A DNA stretch of 64,000 bases from Pestalotiopsis fici W106-1 (GCF_000516985.1 NW_006917095.1:869449-933448); one strand, 5' to 3'; shown: positions 12,091-24,600, counted from the first letter of the stretch. Notes: generated by a model from the letters alone, not told the origin. Translations and numbers: made by a program.

Positions 12091-12768
12091 TTATCCTTTT
12101 CTTATAGGCAGGTTGTTTGGCTGGCAATATTGCACCAAGGAGATTCCATGCAATATGACGTACACACCACAATTGTACGCATCCTCTTGTGCCAGCACCT
12201 TTGTCGAGGTGATCTCGACAGTGGCCTCCTTGGGAAAAAAGTTGGACAGGGTCTCAGCCACGCGTTCTCGATTGGCATTCTTCACCACATCTCCTTCCAT
12301 TGTGTCGTGAATGACTGCGGAAAATGCGTTCGATGCTGTGGGTAATGTTCTTTTCAAATGAACAAGGACCCAGTGGTCGACATATTCCTTGTCATCTGGC
12401 TCATCGCCGTTCGTGTCGTATCCAAGCTCGAGGCACATTGGTAGGAGATACCCATGCTGGGACAGAGTGATGTCGTCGTTGACCCAAAAGTCTATTTGTC
12501 CAGTGCCACTTCTGAGGAGGGCAGGGGGAATCACCTTGTACCCGGGAGCCTGCATCAGTTGAAGCGCAAGAAAAACGACTTCGTCTGTAAGATATTCCGG
12601 GTGTTGGAGCGACTCGAGCTCGTTTGGACTCAAATTGCGCTTGCTTCCATTAATCTCAACGGCCTCTAGGTCATTGGAGCCCGGAAGGCTGGCTCGTACT
12701 TGGATTTCACACCTATTTATCACAAGTGCACCAGAATGGGCGCGCCCTCTTACTTTAACACGCTTCTA
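12091..12768 (-). pseudogene. Ulp1-like (C48) cysteine protease domain, 5' truncated
   Basis: The deduced protein has the whole catalytic tetrad of Ulp1/SENP-type SUMO or ubiquitin-like proteases: His in DHWVLVHL, Asp in IHDTME, and Gln plus Cys in QEDAYNCGVYV, where Gln is six residues before Cys as in the family. Upstream it opens with LTDEVVFLALQLMQ, the usual start of the catalytic fold. The frame is open to about 12768, where a TAG follows a splice-like TTCTAG, so the true 5' exon may lie upstream or may be lost; no good ATG precedes the domain. Such orphan Ulp1 domains are common in fungal accessory DNA and mobile elements. Intact domain but uncertain gene, hence called a probable fragment. 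Confidence 0.6.
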
Positions 12769-13681
12769 GAAACCCGACAAATGAAACTAGTGGGAGTGAT
12801 TCTGATGTAGAGCGTAAAGGGCTGTACAGAGACACCAAAACCGCTCCCCTTCCATGACCAATATTTATGTCTTCTGTAGAGTCAACATCAGACCTACGCC
12901 GGATTCTTCAATGACTGTTTATTGTTTGACGAGGAAGACAATGAAGCTAAAGGGGGCTGTTGAATATAAGTAAGCTTTTTACTTGGATAACAGCGGGGAT
13001 CCAACCCCATTAGCAGCCACTTGCAAAATAAAGCATTACTCTTTAGGCCACTGTTATTAGTGGCTCACTACTAACTATTACGTTTATTTGAGGCAAATGA
13101 GATTATTAGATGTTTTTATGCATTATTTTGAGTAGTTAATATCGAAAAAAGCGTAGGGCGATAAAATGGCGCCTTTTCAAAGCCCTTTAAAACTCTAGAT
13201 ATTATGCATAGATGTGATCAAGGGTTGGGTATGTACCCAGTCAATAGCAAGCGTTCCCCTTAGACAAGGCGGCCGGGGCCCGGCCGAGTTACCGGTCGCG
13301 TTTCACGGCCCTTCTCTTGGCATTACGCGGCCGACAAGGAAGACGCAAGCGGACTCCACAACGGACGGCGATGATCTTCAAAACGGTAGCCCAGTCTTGC
13401 GTCTCCTTTGAAAACAAAACAATTTGGTTGGTCCATGACAGCCCCGGCCAAACCCACGAGCTCCGTACCTGCAGCGACTTGATTGATCAATCAGGCCCCC
13501 TGGTAGTAGATTGGACAACAACGTTCTGGGTAGGTATTTATACTGAGAACCGCTCTTGAGAACGTTGATTGTAACAGTCGTCTCCTAGTTCTTGAGCGCA
13601 TCCATCAATCCTTGATATTTTATACTTTTAGGCTGTTGAACAAGACGTCCTTTTCCAGAAACGTTAATCGAAATCGCCAAC
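12769..13681. other. Intergenic interval upstream of the dioxygenase
   Basis: No gene supported. It contains a small hairpin (GCCACT-GTTATT-AGTGGC near 13048-13065) and a locally AT-rich stretch at 13070-13200. A TATA-like TATTTATAC at about 13536 lies upstream of the dioxygenase start. Confidence 0.5.
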
Positions 13682-14826
13682 ATGGTTCAAATAAAGACTT
13701 TGGCTGCTGCGTTGGCGCTGCCATTGGTCCTCGCCCACCCAGGCGAAGACAAGGAGATTCTCAGGAAAGAAATGGCACTGCGAAATGTTCAGCATGCCAA
13801 AGCCACCCGATCGTTGGCTTCGTGTCAAGATTCGCCTCAGGCCAAGGCTTTGCGGTCCCGTGCGGCAGCTCGACGTTTGGCCAAGGCCCGCGATCTCCGA
13901 GTCAAGCGTGGACTAGTCTCTGGTAAGACTTCCGTGGGTGCAATGATCGTGAACAAGAAGCTGACCCAGATGCAGAGAAGATGAACCACCAAAAGAGAGA
14001 TCTCACCAATCTCGAGATATACTCCAATCTCAGCCACAACAAGACTTCGAGCCTCGAGTATACGCTCGATACTCCGGAAGAGACGATTTTTGGTTCCAAC
14101 AATACTTGCGCATTGGTACCTGAGACAACCATTGGTCCATACTATGTGACTGGAGAGTACATTCGCCAGGACATTACCGAGGGGCAAATTGGCGTCCCGA
14201 TGCACATTGACATTCAATTCGTGGACATGAACACATGCGGACCGGTTGCAGATATCGCGGCCGACGTTTGGCACTGCAACAGCACGGGCGTCTACTCTGG
14301 CGTCGACTCGGACGGCGAGGGCGGTTTGAACTCGACCTTTTTGCGCGGCGTCCAGTTCAGCGACGAGGATGGTGTCTCGGCCTTTGACACGCTCTTCCCT
14401 GGTCACTACGATGATCGCATTACCCATTTCCACCTCGTCGCCCAGCACAACTACACTGTGCAGCCCAACGACACGTACACGGGCGGCACCACCCTGCACG
14501 TCGGACAAATCTACTTTGAAGACGCTCTGGTTGATGCGGTAGAGGCCACCTACCCGTACAACACCAACACGATCGAGTTCACCAGCTGGGAGCTGGACGG
14601 TTGGATGCTGGAAGAGGCCACTTCTGACTATGACCCCTACGTCGAGTACGTGCAGCTTGGTAGCGATCTTTCAGATGGGCTGCTCGCTTGGATCACGGTT
14701 GCCGTCGACCTGAGCAGCGACCATACGGCCAACCTGACCGCGGCTGCATCCTACTACGAGGGTGGCGGCGTGGCGCATAACGGAAGCGACAAGGGTCTGC
14801 CTCCCTCCAACCCAAATGCTTCATAG
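13682..14826 (+). CDS. Secreted intradiol ring-cleavage dioxygenase
   Basis: Extracellular non-haem Fe(III) enzyme of the protocatechuate/catechol intradiol family, expected to open catechol-type rings between the two hydroxyl carbons. Two exons (13682-13922, 13976-14826) give 363 residues; the 53-nt intron restores the frame between GLVSG and KMNHQKRDL. The N-terminus MVQIKTLAAALALPLVLAHPG is a signal peptide, followed by an Ala/Arg-rich helical propeptide, as in fungal secreted members. Iron ligands are visible: Tyr in TIGPYY and the His pair in PGHYDDRITHFHLV. The C-terminus carries several N-glycosylation sequons. Convergent with a secreted tyrosinase, suggesting that both act on phenols outside the cell. 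Family assignment is secure; substrate is not. Confidence 0.9.
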
Positions 14827-15118
14827 ATTTAGTGTTGAGTAGAGTATATATTTCAATTGAAGTCAATTTTCGATTTGAGACTTGGATATTTAGTCCAAGC
14901 CATCTTTATTCAGCCAAAGCTTCCCATTGTCGCCAATGTAAGCCATCTGATTTACTGCAATTCAAGTAATGTGATGAGTAGAATGATGAGTCAACGAGGG
15001 CACAAGCGCTCACGCAAGACTCAATAGTCGGTCAATAACCACACAGCGAAAAGTGAAGATTAGCGGTTCCGGTCAATACGACGACTCTATTCAATTGGCT
15101 ATCTGAGGATCGTAGCTT

Positions 15119-16237
15119 CTAGTTCACATATTCAGCACAGATCAAGTCCCCACCGAGATCCATGACGTCCCCCACGGTGGCGTTGGGAGCGATATTGACC
15201 ATCCACAGATTATGGTTCAAGGTCGTCGTGTTGTATGCATCTCCGTCATAGTCCATGATGGCGTCGCTGGGGAAGAGCCAACCATAGCTGACAAGGCTGG
15301 AAAGCTTGGGAATACTTCGTCCACCCATTTCATACAGACGGCTGGGTAGGTTGTCCTGCTGCCATCTCCACCAAAGACGATCGAGGTTGGTGTGGTGAAG
15401 GAAAAAGAGCGGATCGCCGGGAGACGCGGCTTGGTCCTCGAGCTATCATCATATCAGTATGCTTTTGAGTAGGTGAGTGCTGGACATTTGGGACATACCG
15501 TTCCACCAACGGCCAGATGAGCGGAGCTGTGAGGATACTTTGACCAACACGGCCAAGCTTCAGTATAGTTTGACTTGGCAAAGCAGGCGTCAGAGTATGT
15601 AGTGTTGGCCCATGCCCAGTACGAATCGTCATAGGAGCGACTGAGGCAGTATTCCGTGACATTCTTGACACCCCAGAGCTGATTGAGACGGAGGGTCGTA
15701 TTGGCAAAAGCACCGTCAACGACGCAGCCATCCTGTGTGGTGCCAAAGCTCAACTCGTCGGTGCCAAAGACGGAGGCATCTGCGAGAGACGTGCTGGCAT
15801 CTGCATCGCGTTGTTCGTCCCAGTAAGGCTGCGTGCCAGTGTAGTTGCACTCTTCTTGGAGGAGCTTCTCGTGTACGCGCATGTACAACCGGTGCCACGG
15901 GAGAAAGTCTCCGACACCATGAATGACGTTGGACTGTGTAATGTGTACCCAATGCAGTTCATCCCATCGCGTAACAGCGCCATCAACAACACCGCCCTTG
16001 GCCGGCGACTCGATCAAGCATTTCTCGGCACGCAGATACTCGGCTTTTTCATCATCGGTCAAGGTATGCCTGATCTGTTAGCGACTGGTATCGTATGAAC
16101 CCGTTTGAGTATGCTTACCATGCTTTGCGTTGGTTGACTTGCGTGCAAGTTCCATTGCCAAATGAATTAGAAGCAGTGGCAAGACATGCTGAAGCAAGTA
16201 GGCCCAGGAATGTATATCCTTTGCGTGCAAAACCCAT
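15119..16237 (-). CDS. Secreted tyrosinase
   Basis: Type-3 copper monooxygenase that hydroxylates monophenols and oxidises catechols to quinones. Three exons (16119-16237, 15499-16069, 15119-15442) join in frame to 337 residues. The start at 16237 gives MGFARKGYTFLGLLASACLA, a signal peptide, then the conserved CTQVNQRKAWHTL entry. CuA-site pattern: HWVH and IHGVGDFLPWHRLYM. CuB-site pattern: HSSAHLAVGG and PLFFLHHTNLDRLWWRW. The protein is short and has no long C-terminal lid domain, like other small secreted fungal tyrosinases. A candidate partner for the convergent intradiol dioxygenase, since tyrosinase makes catechols and the dioxygenase could cleave them (inference). Confidence 0.92.
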
Positions 16238-17433
16238 GATTGTCCCAAAGCTGCCAGGTGTCGTCGCTCAACCTATACACTCCTGTTTTCAACTACAATG
16301 GGCAAGCGACAATCTTTTTATCCTCTTGTCGTATCTGGAGGGATCGCCGTCGCCGCGATCCCTATATCCATTATATTACGTGGCCTGTGGATTTACGGTC
16401 AACGGCAAAGTCTGTATTAAAGATAGGGCTTGGAGGCTGGACGGCGGAAAGGGCACGTTGCGATTAGGCGCTGGCTGGAGCCCTCGCGCCCTGCCGATTA
16501 GCGGCCATTGCGGGAACACGGCGCCAATTTACCCCCCACCACCCGAGGACAAACAGCACCGATAGCGACACAAGTTAGGTGGCCGCCCTGGGAGCCATGG
16601 CAGCACTGTCTTTCGGTCCAATGTGACATTCTTATCGTGCATTGCATGTAAAATGCTGTCTCAAATTTGAGATGAGACCAAAAACATAGCATTTTCCTTA
16701 TTAATGATATAAGACTTGCACCAAATATTTCGAGAAGCAATCACGGAATGTGGGATGTCGGGGGGCATACTACCCATACTACCCTAAGGTTAGCACCTGC
16801 CCAATACTGCTCCGCAGGCTCCATATTCCAGGGCTGGGCCTTTTGCATACGAAATACTGCTACACTATAAAATAAGATGCCGGGCAGGGGTCCTTCGCCC
16901 CAAGCCGCTACCTGCAATCATATCCACCTTATTACGACGACTAGCCACGGCACAAGTATACTAGAGAGTAAAAAACCGGAACAAAAAGAAATCACAATTA
17001 TGCTTGCCAGCAATCACTCCCAGATGTCATGCTTTATCAAAAAGGCTTACCATGGAAACACGTAACTGAGCAATCCGTTCCTCGGCGTCCAATTCATAAA
17101 GGATGCAACCACTCTTTGTGTCTCTGTGTTTCGAGGACCCAAGAGACAAACATTCCCATGCTCATCCTCGTCGCTGTCAATGGTAAAATCATGATACACT
17201 GCCTCACTCACTGTCGATCAGATCACTCCGCTTGGATGAAGGCGGACAAATCAAAAGTATCCGATTAGTGTAGCTAGTGGCTCGATGTCCTTGGATTTCA
17301 CATCACTATCTATTTCAGGATCACAGTCGTCTGGCATGCTGTCGACTCTGGTAACATGGCTCCAATGGCCGCGAGGCACTATTTGCCGCATATACCTTGA
17401 ATGCTTTCTGTTCTTTCCGATCGCCTCAGACGG
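16238..17433. other. Intergenic interval, no gene supported
   Basis: Several ORFs of 60-80 codons occur but overlap on both strands and carry no domain or splice support. It includes the tyrosinase promoter at its left edge. Confidence 0.5.
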
Positions 17434-19024
17434 TCACTTAGGTGAACACATATCTCTTTTGCCACCAACTCCATGACTCTCCTGTCTCGTCGTCTCACCT
17501 ATCCGAATGATGCTACCAGCTGCCTTCATACAATCAGCTGGCTCACTGCTACCCGTCTCCTCAATACCACCAGCTCCCTCTATACCACCAACTGCCTCTA
17601 TACCAATAGCTGGCCCAACACCACTATCTGACTCCATGACATCGATTTCCTCGCTGTCATCTTCAATCATGATGGAATCCATGGCACCTGTCCCCGAGCT
17701 GACACGGGCCTTCTTTCCGGCATGGGACGCCGAAGGCTAGCTCGTGATGACTCTGAGACTTGACATCTGGGAATGTATGCACTGTTTAAATCTCTCGTCA
17801 CACTTGTCGCTATCCCAGTAGGCAAGCGACTTGTAAGTGTCTCTATCTCTCCTAGGGTAGTCTGGCTCCTGGCTGGTCTCGTCGAAATGGCGCGCTGTTA
17901 GGCTCCATCTATCCCAACGCGCAAGCGTCTCTTTATCGCTTGGTGCCAACGTGACATGGCTGCGTCGCATTATCTCACTGTATGCCTCGTAGTGGGACCG
18001 AATTGTTAATCCACCGTGACTGCCGCAGAGGGCCGTGATGCCTAGAGCGTCTCGAACTGCTTCAATGTCGCTGACGCCAAGTTGGAACAAGATTTTATCG
18101 TCGCCTGGCTCCCATGGATTGTAATTTGCCCGCGCCCCCTCTGCCCTGAGTTGAATCAGAAAGTCGCCGCCCAGGCTCTGGGTCTCCATCTTCAATGAAT
18201 CCTATATTAACATTGCCATGGCTCCTCTGTTGTTGGGTAGCAGTGGTGTTGATGCAATTGTCCTGATGGTTTCAATGGGCAAGGGTCTAAGTGTCCCCAA
18301 GTGACCTGACACACGGAAGGAAATGGCAATTTGCAGGGCATATCGAAGTCTTGGTCACTCGCCCTCCCACAGAGGGTGAGGCAGAAGATGGCACAAGCAT
18401 TTGTAGAGCACCTGTTTCTCTCCTTCGTCTGACTCTCTCAGGCCCCAGGTGAAGAGGTCGTATGGCGTCGATTGGAAGATGTGCAGCATCATGACCCATA
18501 GCTCCTGCCAACCTTCTATGTCGTTTTTGACCTTTACAATAGACTCAATCAGGTCTTCTTCTGCCTCGGTTTTCACTTCGCCGTCTTCCGCGGTCGCTCC
18601 GGCAGCATTTTTCAGTGCCTCCTCGATGGGGCTGGGGCGCATGACTCAACACCCATGATGGGGGCTTGGAGCTTAAATGCCCTGTAGAATAAGACGGATT
18701 AGCACATGATAAGTCATCGACAAGCACCCACTTACTAGCAAGCTGATTGCCAGGACCTGGCTCCGTCATGGTCTTGCGTTTCTGTCCCAATGACCATCCT
18801 GTCGTCTCTTGGAGATGCCGCTGTGGCGTAGTGGCGTCTGAATCCTCATGATCATCGACAGTCCCCTGGCTGGTGTCATCCCTTCTTGGCCGCCCGGGTC
18901 CTCACTTGGGTTTGCTGGCAACTGGCTCTGGTTGAGCTTTTCTAGGTCTGCCGCGACGCTTCTGTCCCTCCACGTGTGGTTTGGGGCCAAATCGTTTGTC
19001 GTCAGGCTTTGTCAGTGCAGGCAT
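17434..19024 (-). pseudogene. AT-hook protein gene broken by five stop codons
   Basis: Two exons (18736-19024 and 17434-18671, intron with GTAAGT donor) hold a single reading frame of about 509 codons. It carries two AT-hook-like motifs (RRGRPRK and PGRPRR), a basic GQKRKTM patch, long acidic/helical segments and a C-terminal Gly-Ile-Glu repeat region. The frame is interrupted by TGA at 18902-18904, 18646-18648 and 18355-18357 and TAG at 18202-18204 and 17737-17739. Every stop is explained by one C-to-T change (CGA to TGA, CAG to TAG). The coding character continues across each stop. Family unknown; AT-hooks suggest a former DNA-binding protein. Alternative reading: several small unrelated ORFs, which the shared frame makes less likely. 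Confidence 0.65.
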
Positions 19025-19138
19025 TCTATTTTCCCCAACTCTTCGAAATGGTGGGTAAATTGCGCTGTTGAATTTAGATGAGTGTTGATGTGGAAATTTG
19101 GGCAGGAGCGTTACGAATGGGATTTGAGTGCACATCAA

Positions 19139-19990
19139 CTGGCATAACCATCCGGGTAGCTGATAGCCTGAGGTAGGTAATATGTCATCTACTAGGTACG
19201 ATCTAGAAGTGACCTACCATATCTTATCCATTAGAGATTCTTCAGACTGTTGTATACTATGGTTAACAAAGATTGATATAAACTTGGGCAGATGAATACT
19301 AAGGGACAATGTCGATCACGCTTTGTATCACAACTTATCCCAAGAGAAGGTCAAACAATAATGATTGAAGTCTCTGGCCAGAGCTCTTCATTACTGGATC
19401 CAATTTGGCCGACCCACGCCTCGCAGTCTTGGACGTGTTCCAGCGACATATCACACTGAGATGCTAACTAGGTAAGCATCTCAATATTATGCTTATTCAG
19501 TGGGTAGACGCACATCTCTTCATGGTGTAGAGTGTCAATGCTAATAAATTCAACTCAGAAAGACTTGACCTTGGGTTCAGGCACGAATCTGCTTAGGAAC
19601 TGGACTGACCACGCTCTGATTGTTTATTCTATTGACAACATATCAATGGCAAGAGCTACGGCTGTGGGTCCACTTGACCTGGCCCTGGGCGGTGAAATGA
19701 ATATGTTCTCAAGGCAAGTACTTTGAAACTATTGACAAACGGCAATCTGAGCCTCTGGTTGCCTGCACTGTTTTTTCTGCCAGATTGGCCGGCGGCAGCC
19801 TTGCCCACAATTTAAAGCTGCCTTTTCAGTTTCTCGCCCCCTCGAACCTTTCTTTTTTTTTTCCTCCTTTTTCCTCACCCGACATAAAAAAGTTTTTTAT
19901 GTCACCACTGTTGCCGCTGCTGCTACTACTATTACTATTAGTAGTACGACTTCAATAATCAAAAAACAACTTTCGGAGACAGGTGACATC
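19139..19990. promoter_or_regulatory. Intergenic region with a CT-rich core promoter
   Basis: No gene supported. Just before the next start codon (19840-19990) lies a long pyrimidine tract (CTTTC-T12-CCTCC-TTTTTCC) and TACTACTATTACTATTAG triplet-like sequence, the usual look of a fungal core promoter. Confidence 0.45.
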
Positions 19991-21183
19991 ATGTCACCGT
20001 CGTCTTTCCTTGCTGCGCAGGCATGGAGCCTTTACGGCACCGTGTCAGCCCAAGCCAACAGAGACAGCGCCGACGAGGAGCTGTCAAGAGCCATGCAGTC
20101 GATAGCAACTGAGTTGCTGAACGTGCTTGAGTCAGGTCCCAACAAGGACATCAACAAGTCCTGGGTAAGTACTCCAAATCAATATTTGACATTCATTCCA
20201 TCACCGTTCTCAAGACGTATGCTCATATTCTCAAACTATCAGGTCACGTACAAAGTTGTGTCAGCTAGTGCCAAACGGGTCTTTGGCATTTCCAATGCGC
20301 CATTTGACAGAGAAGAGCACTACCAGGCACGTGAGCAAGGCGACAGATGCAACATTGAGTCAGCTTTGCGCCAGCTGAGACAGAAACCTCTTGGGCATGG
20401 GGTAATCATGGACATCTTGTCAGGTGAAGATTTGGTAAATCAATACATTGAGTCCTTGTCTGATCCCCATGTTCGTATCAACTAATATGAGTACAAGCGT
20501 TTACACTGGCTGAATATCCCGCCTGCTTTGATGAGCCAGAGTGTAAGTACTTCTCATTTCTTCACATTTTCTGGTCCTTGTAATTAACTCGTGGTATCCG
20601 TTAGGCCACACCTTCCTCAGTACCAGAACAGTTCAAATCGGTTTCCGGGGGTGAGATGAGCCAGACTCTCGCTATGCCAGATGAGGTGACATATGAGACA
20701 TACATATTGCCATTTCAACAGAAGCTACAAAAGGAGCTTAATGTGTCAATCCAAGGAGACAGCAGCACGATCACATTTTCGGCCTTCACCTACCTGCGTC
20801 GTGGCTCAGAGGCAGCGCCATTGGCCCTGGAGGCAGAGTGGCATTTTGTCAGAGCATGTCAAATTTTTGTGGCATGGCGGAGAAAGTGCGATCAAACGCC
20901 AGCGGTGCCAGATTTTGCCTTGTTTGTGCATCGTGCCATATTTGACCAGGTAACCCAAGGGTGGCAGCAGGTTGTGTCAGACTGTGAAGCAAGAGAAAAA
21001 GCGAGGCAGCAATCAGGTGTGCGCCAGCAGCGGAGGGATCAGCCTCCCGCCATTCTCAGGAGCCATCCGTACTACTCGGGGCCAGATAAGCCATTTTTGA
21101 CTGGGTCAGAACTAGCCAGAAGCGCGCCAGTTTACATAAGCGACCTCCGAGCAACCAAGGCGGGGTCGCGACAACAGGAATGA
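19991..21183 (+). CDS. Unrecognised protein, four exons
   Basis: I do not recognise the family. Exons 19991-20164, 20243-20434, 20492-20542 and 20605-21183 join in frame to 331 residues. The second intron (20435-20491, 57 nt, GTAAAT donor, CTAAT branch) is a multiple of three and hides the only in-frame stop (TAA at 20483), so retention would truncate the protein without a frameshift. The product is rich in Gln, Ser, Ala and Arg and helical in look, with a conserved-looking YKRLHWLNIPPAL block and no signal peptide or membrane segment. A CT-rich promoter precedes the ATG. It lies next to the AT-hook pseudogene but shows no sign of damage. Confidence 0.6.
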
Positions 21184-21267
21184 AGAGAGAGCCAGACTTG
21201 AAGGAGCCAGAGAGGAGGACGAGTGACGGCGGGATATTTGGATATCATATGCCATTTGTATGATTTA

Positions 21268-21330
21268 GAGCCAGTCAGGAGCCAGTCAGGAGCTAGTTAG
21301 AAGTCATTTGGAAACCAGTCAGGAGTCAGC
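21268..21330. repeat. 11-bp tandem repeat
   Basis: About six units of GAGCCAGTCAG with drift (two perfect copies at 21268-21289, then GAGCTAGTTAG, AAGTCATTTGG, AAACCAGTCAG and a partial unit), in the 3' flank of the preceding gene. Confidence 0.85.
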
Positions 21331-21627
21331 TATAATAAAGAATTGAAGATTCTTTCCAGCCAGGATATCCTTGGTATATTGAAATGCGTCGCTTCAACTC
21401 CTTGCTTTTGACATACTGCTATACTGGCCATTACTGCGGTAACATAAACATTACTAGTGCTAACCAGACTATAGACGCCATGTAGGAACGCGCGCAGTTG
21501 TTGCAAAGACAAGTCTGGAACTTGACAGGTTTGGAGGAGTAAGTACAGAATGGCATTGATTTTATCACCTTACAGATCAACTGGACATCCGCCGATATCG
21601 ATACTAAAACTACCACCACCGCAAAAG

Positions 21628-24600
21628 CTAGTTGCTTGCCTCCTGAGCTAACTGGAACTGGCTCACAAATCTTCTCTCTGCGCCATTGACCTTTGCAGTT
21701 TCTACTTCAGTCTCGCCATCCTCGACCGATCCCCAAGCTCCTCCACCTGGCGTATCAATGACGAACCAATCTCCCTTTTCAACCTTGAAGTCTTTGCGAC
21801 CACCGAGGCGGCACCACCTACCCCCTTCGCCCTTCTTGACGAGATAGTTGACACCCGACTTGCCGTCCTCTCCACCAAACATGCCATACGGACGAGTAAC
21901 TCTCCTCTCACTCACGACACTGGCGCCGGCGTCCCTGCGGAACTCGTAGATCCGCCTTATACCATTACCACCATTCCACTTGCCCCGGCCACCGGTGCCC
22001 TCGCGAATGCCGAACTCGCGAAGGACGACTGGGTATCTCTTCTCGAGGATCTCCGGGTCCGTGATCCGGGTATTGGTCATGTGAATGTGCACGCCACTGG
22101 TACCATGCCACCCCGGACCGGCTCCAGAGCCACCACAGATGGTTTCACCGAAGCCGAAGCCGGAACCGGGAATCATATCACCGGTAGCTGGATCACGGTC
22201 GCCGTCGATGCCAAAGGAAAAGACATTGCAGTCACCCTGGCTGGCAGCACAGGCGGCAAAGGCTTTGATGACGACGTCGGTTACGCGCTGTGACGTGATG
22301 GGATTCCCGGCGCACACAGCTGCCGTCGGTGATGGGTTGAGGATACTGCCCTCTGGGATGGTGAACTTCAAGGGTCTCAGACAACCCTCGTTGAGTGGAA
22401 TGTCTTGATTGATCAGACATCTCAGCACGTAAAGAGTGGCGCTGCGGGCAATGGCCTGCGGCGCATTGAACGAGTGGTAGCCCTCCTCGCCGGTACCCGT
22501 CCAGTCAAAGTGGGCAGTAGCTGTATTGGGATCAATGGTGATGGTCAGCTGGATGGGAGTACCGTCATCCATGTAGTCAATTGCCGTCAATGGCACGCCT
22601 CCGGTCTCTGCATAAGTTCGCACCAAGAACTCTTTGACGCAAGCCTCGGCATTGGCGGTGATGGCATGCATGTTGAAGTGGACGACTGCCAGGCCACGTT
22701 CGGCAATGAGCTCAGAAAGGAGCGCCGCGCCTTTTGCGTTTGCAGAAACTTGAGCCTTCAAGTCATTGATATTATCCGACAGCTTGCGCGTTCCTGAGCA
22801 TCCTGGGAACTGGGCTGGGTCGTGTAGCAACCATTTAGTAACGCCTTCTTCATCAAATTTGCCGTCGCGCACCAAGAACTCTGACACAATAGTGGCGCCC
22901 TCTTCAAAAAGCTCGACACTGCCAGCTGGCATGGAACCCGGAAGTATACCGCCGATTTCTTGATGATGACCTCTTGAGGCAGTGTAGAAGATGATTTCTT
23001 TTCCAGATTCATCGAATACAGGAGTGATGCAAGTAATGTCTGGCAAATGCGTCCCGCCGGATATAGGGTGGTTGGCTACGATCACGTCGCCAGGCCGCAA
23101 TTGTCCCTCGTAATGCTTATGCTGATACATGACGGCCTGTTCCATACTTCCTAAATGGACAGGTACGTGACTGCGAGGACTACATCAGCTGAGAAACTTA
23201 CAAAGTGGGGATTCAATAGAGACTCACGGTGCATTTGCGACCAGTCGTCCGTCGGGACCAAATAGAGCACAGCTGAAATCAAGGCGTTCCTTGATATTGA
23301 CAGAGACGCTAGTCTTTTGCAGGGCGTGGCCCATTTGCTCAGCAATGCTCATAAATCTGTGGGCCATGACTGTGAGTTGAACCGGATCGACTGTCTTCTG
23401 CTCTTCCGTTATTTCTTCCGAGGCCTCCGCCGAGGATCTGCGAACAAGTTCAATCACAACGTGCCGATCAAGAATGATGGCCTTGGCGGTGGGCGCCACA
23501 ATGATTGTCTGTGTCTCGTCCAAGATTATCACAGGACCCTGAACCATGTCGCCCTGCGTCAACGACTTGAGGAAATAAAGGGGCGCACTGGACCATCCAG
23601 AGCTAAAGTACACATTAACTTGATCAGATGCCTTGTCGTTCGAGACAAGCACAGGCGAACTGGTGGCAATCTGTGTATCCAAAGCAAGTTCGGGTTCAAT
23701 GGCCGAACTGCGGACCGTAGCCCTGACTCGCACGTTCTCCGCGAGGATCTCCCGTCCAGGCATGATGAATGAAAATTGCCTCTTGTGTTCTGCTACAAAA
23801 GCTTCGGCCCATGACGCACCGGATGCGGGCTGGGGGATCATGAAAGTCGTGTCAGATCCGGCGTACCGGAGATTCAAGAATCGCTCAAAACTTAAGGAGC
23901 CTTTTGGCGCTCCATCATCGATCAACTTTTCGGAAGCCGCCTTTTCCAAACTTGCCAGGCGATCTTGGAGGTTCTCGAGGCCTGTGCCGAGATCCGCCGA
24001 ACAGGGCTCCTGAACATCGTGCACAAGATCTGCTAATGCCATGCCGTAAGCAGAGAGGATTGAGGAGTACCGATGGATGAGAATGCGATCAATGCCCAGG
24101 TTATCGGCGATGGCCTGTAAATGTCAGATCTCAAAGCCGAAGTAAATGACTGTAGGCTACTTACACATGCGTGTTGACCTCCGGCACCGCCGAAGACAGC
24201 CAACTCATGGTCCGAGGCCCGATAACCCTTGGCCTCAGTAAGTGACCGGATTGGTCTACACATGGTCTCGTTTGCGACATCAAGGAATCCCAGAGCGAGA
24301 TCTTCAATTGTCTTTGGCTTACCACCGCCCTCTGCAATATCTGCATTGACCTTTTCTAGCAGCTCTGCAAAGGCGGCCCTAGATCCATCAGAATCGAGTG
24401 GTTCATTCTCGTTCTTGCCGAAGATCTTGGGGAAGTACTTGGCCTGCAGTCGCCCAAGAACCAAGTTTGCGTCCGTCACCGTCAGAGGACCCCCTTTTCT
24501 GTATGCCACGGGACCTGGGTGGGCGCTGGCTGATTCAGGACCTGCCAAGAAAAGCCCGTTTTTATAGGACAGAATACTTCCACCGCCTGTCAAGAGTTAT

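Noticed and set aside
11855..12172. ORFs spanning the N runs
   Set aside because: Translations cross the 100-N placeholder and consist of repeat-derived Phe/Leu or Lys/Glu runs; artefacts.
13837..14508. 223-codon open frame on the minus strand
   Set aside because: Antisense to the intradiol dioxygenase coding exon; low-complexity Val/Arg/Ala composition and no domain.
20435..20491. In-frame TAA at 20483 as a pseudogene mutation
   Set aside because: It falls inside a well-formed 57-nt intron, and removing it keeps the frame open to the end of the gene.
21268..21330. Repeat array as a CRISPR-like structure
   Set aside because: Eleven-bp head-to-tail units without spacers in a eukaryote; simple minisatellite.
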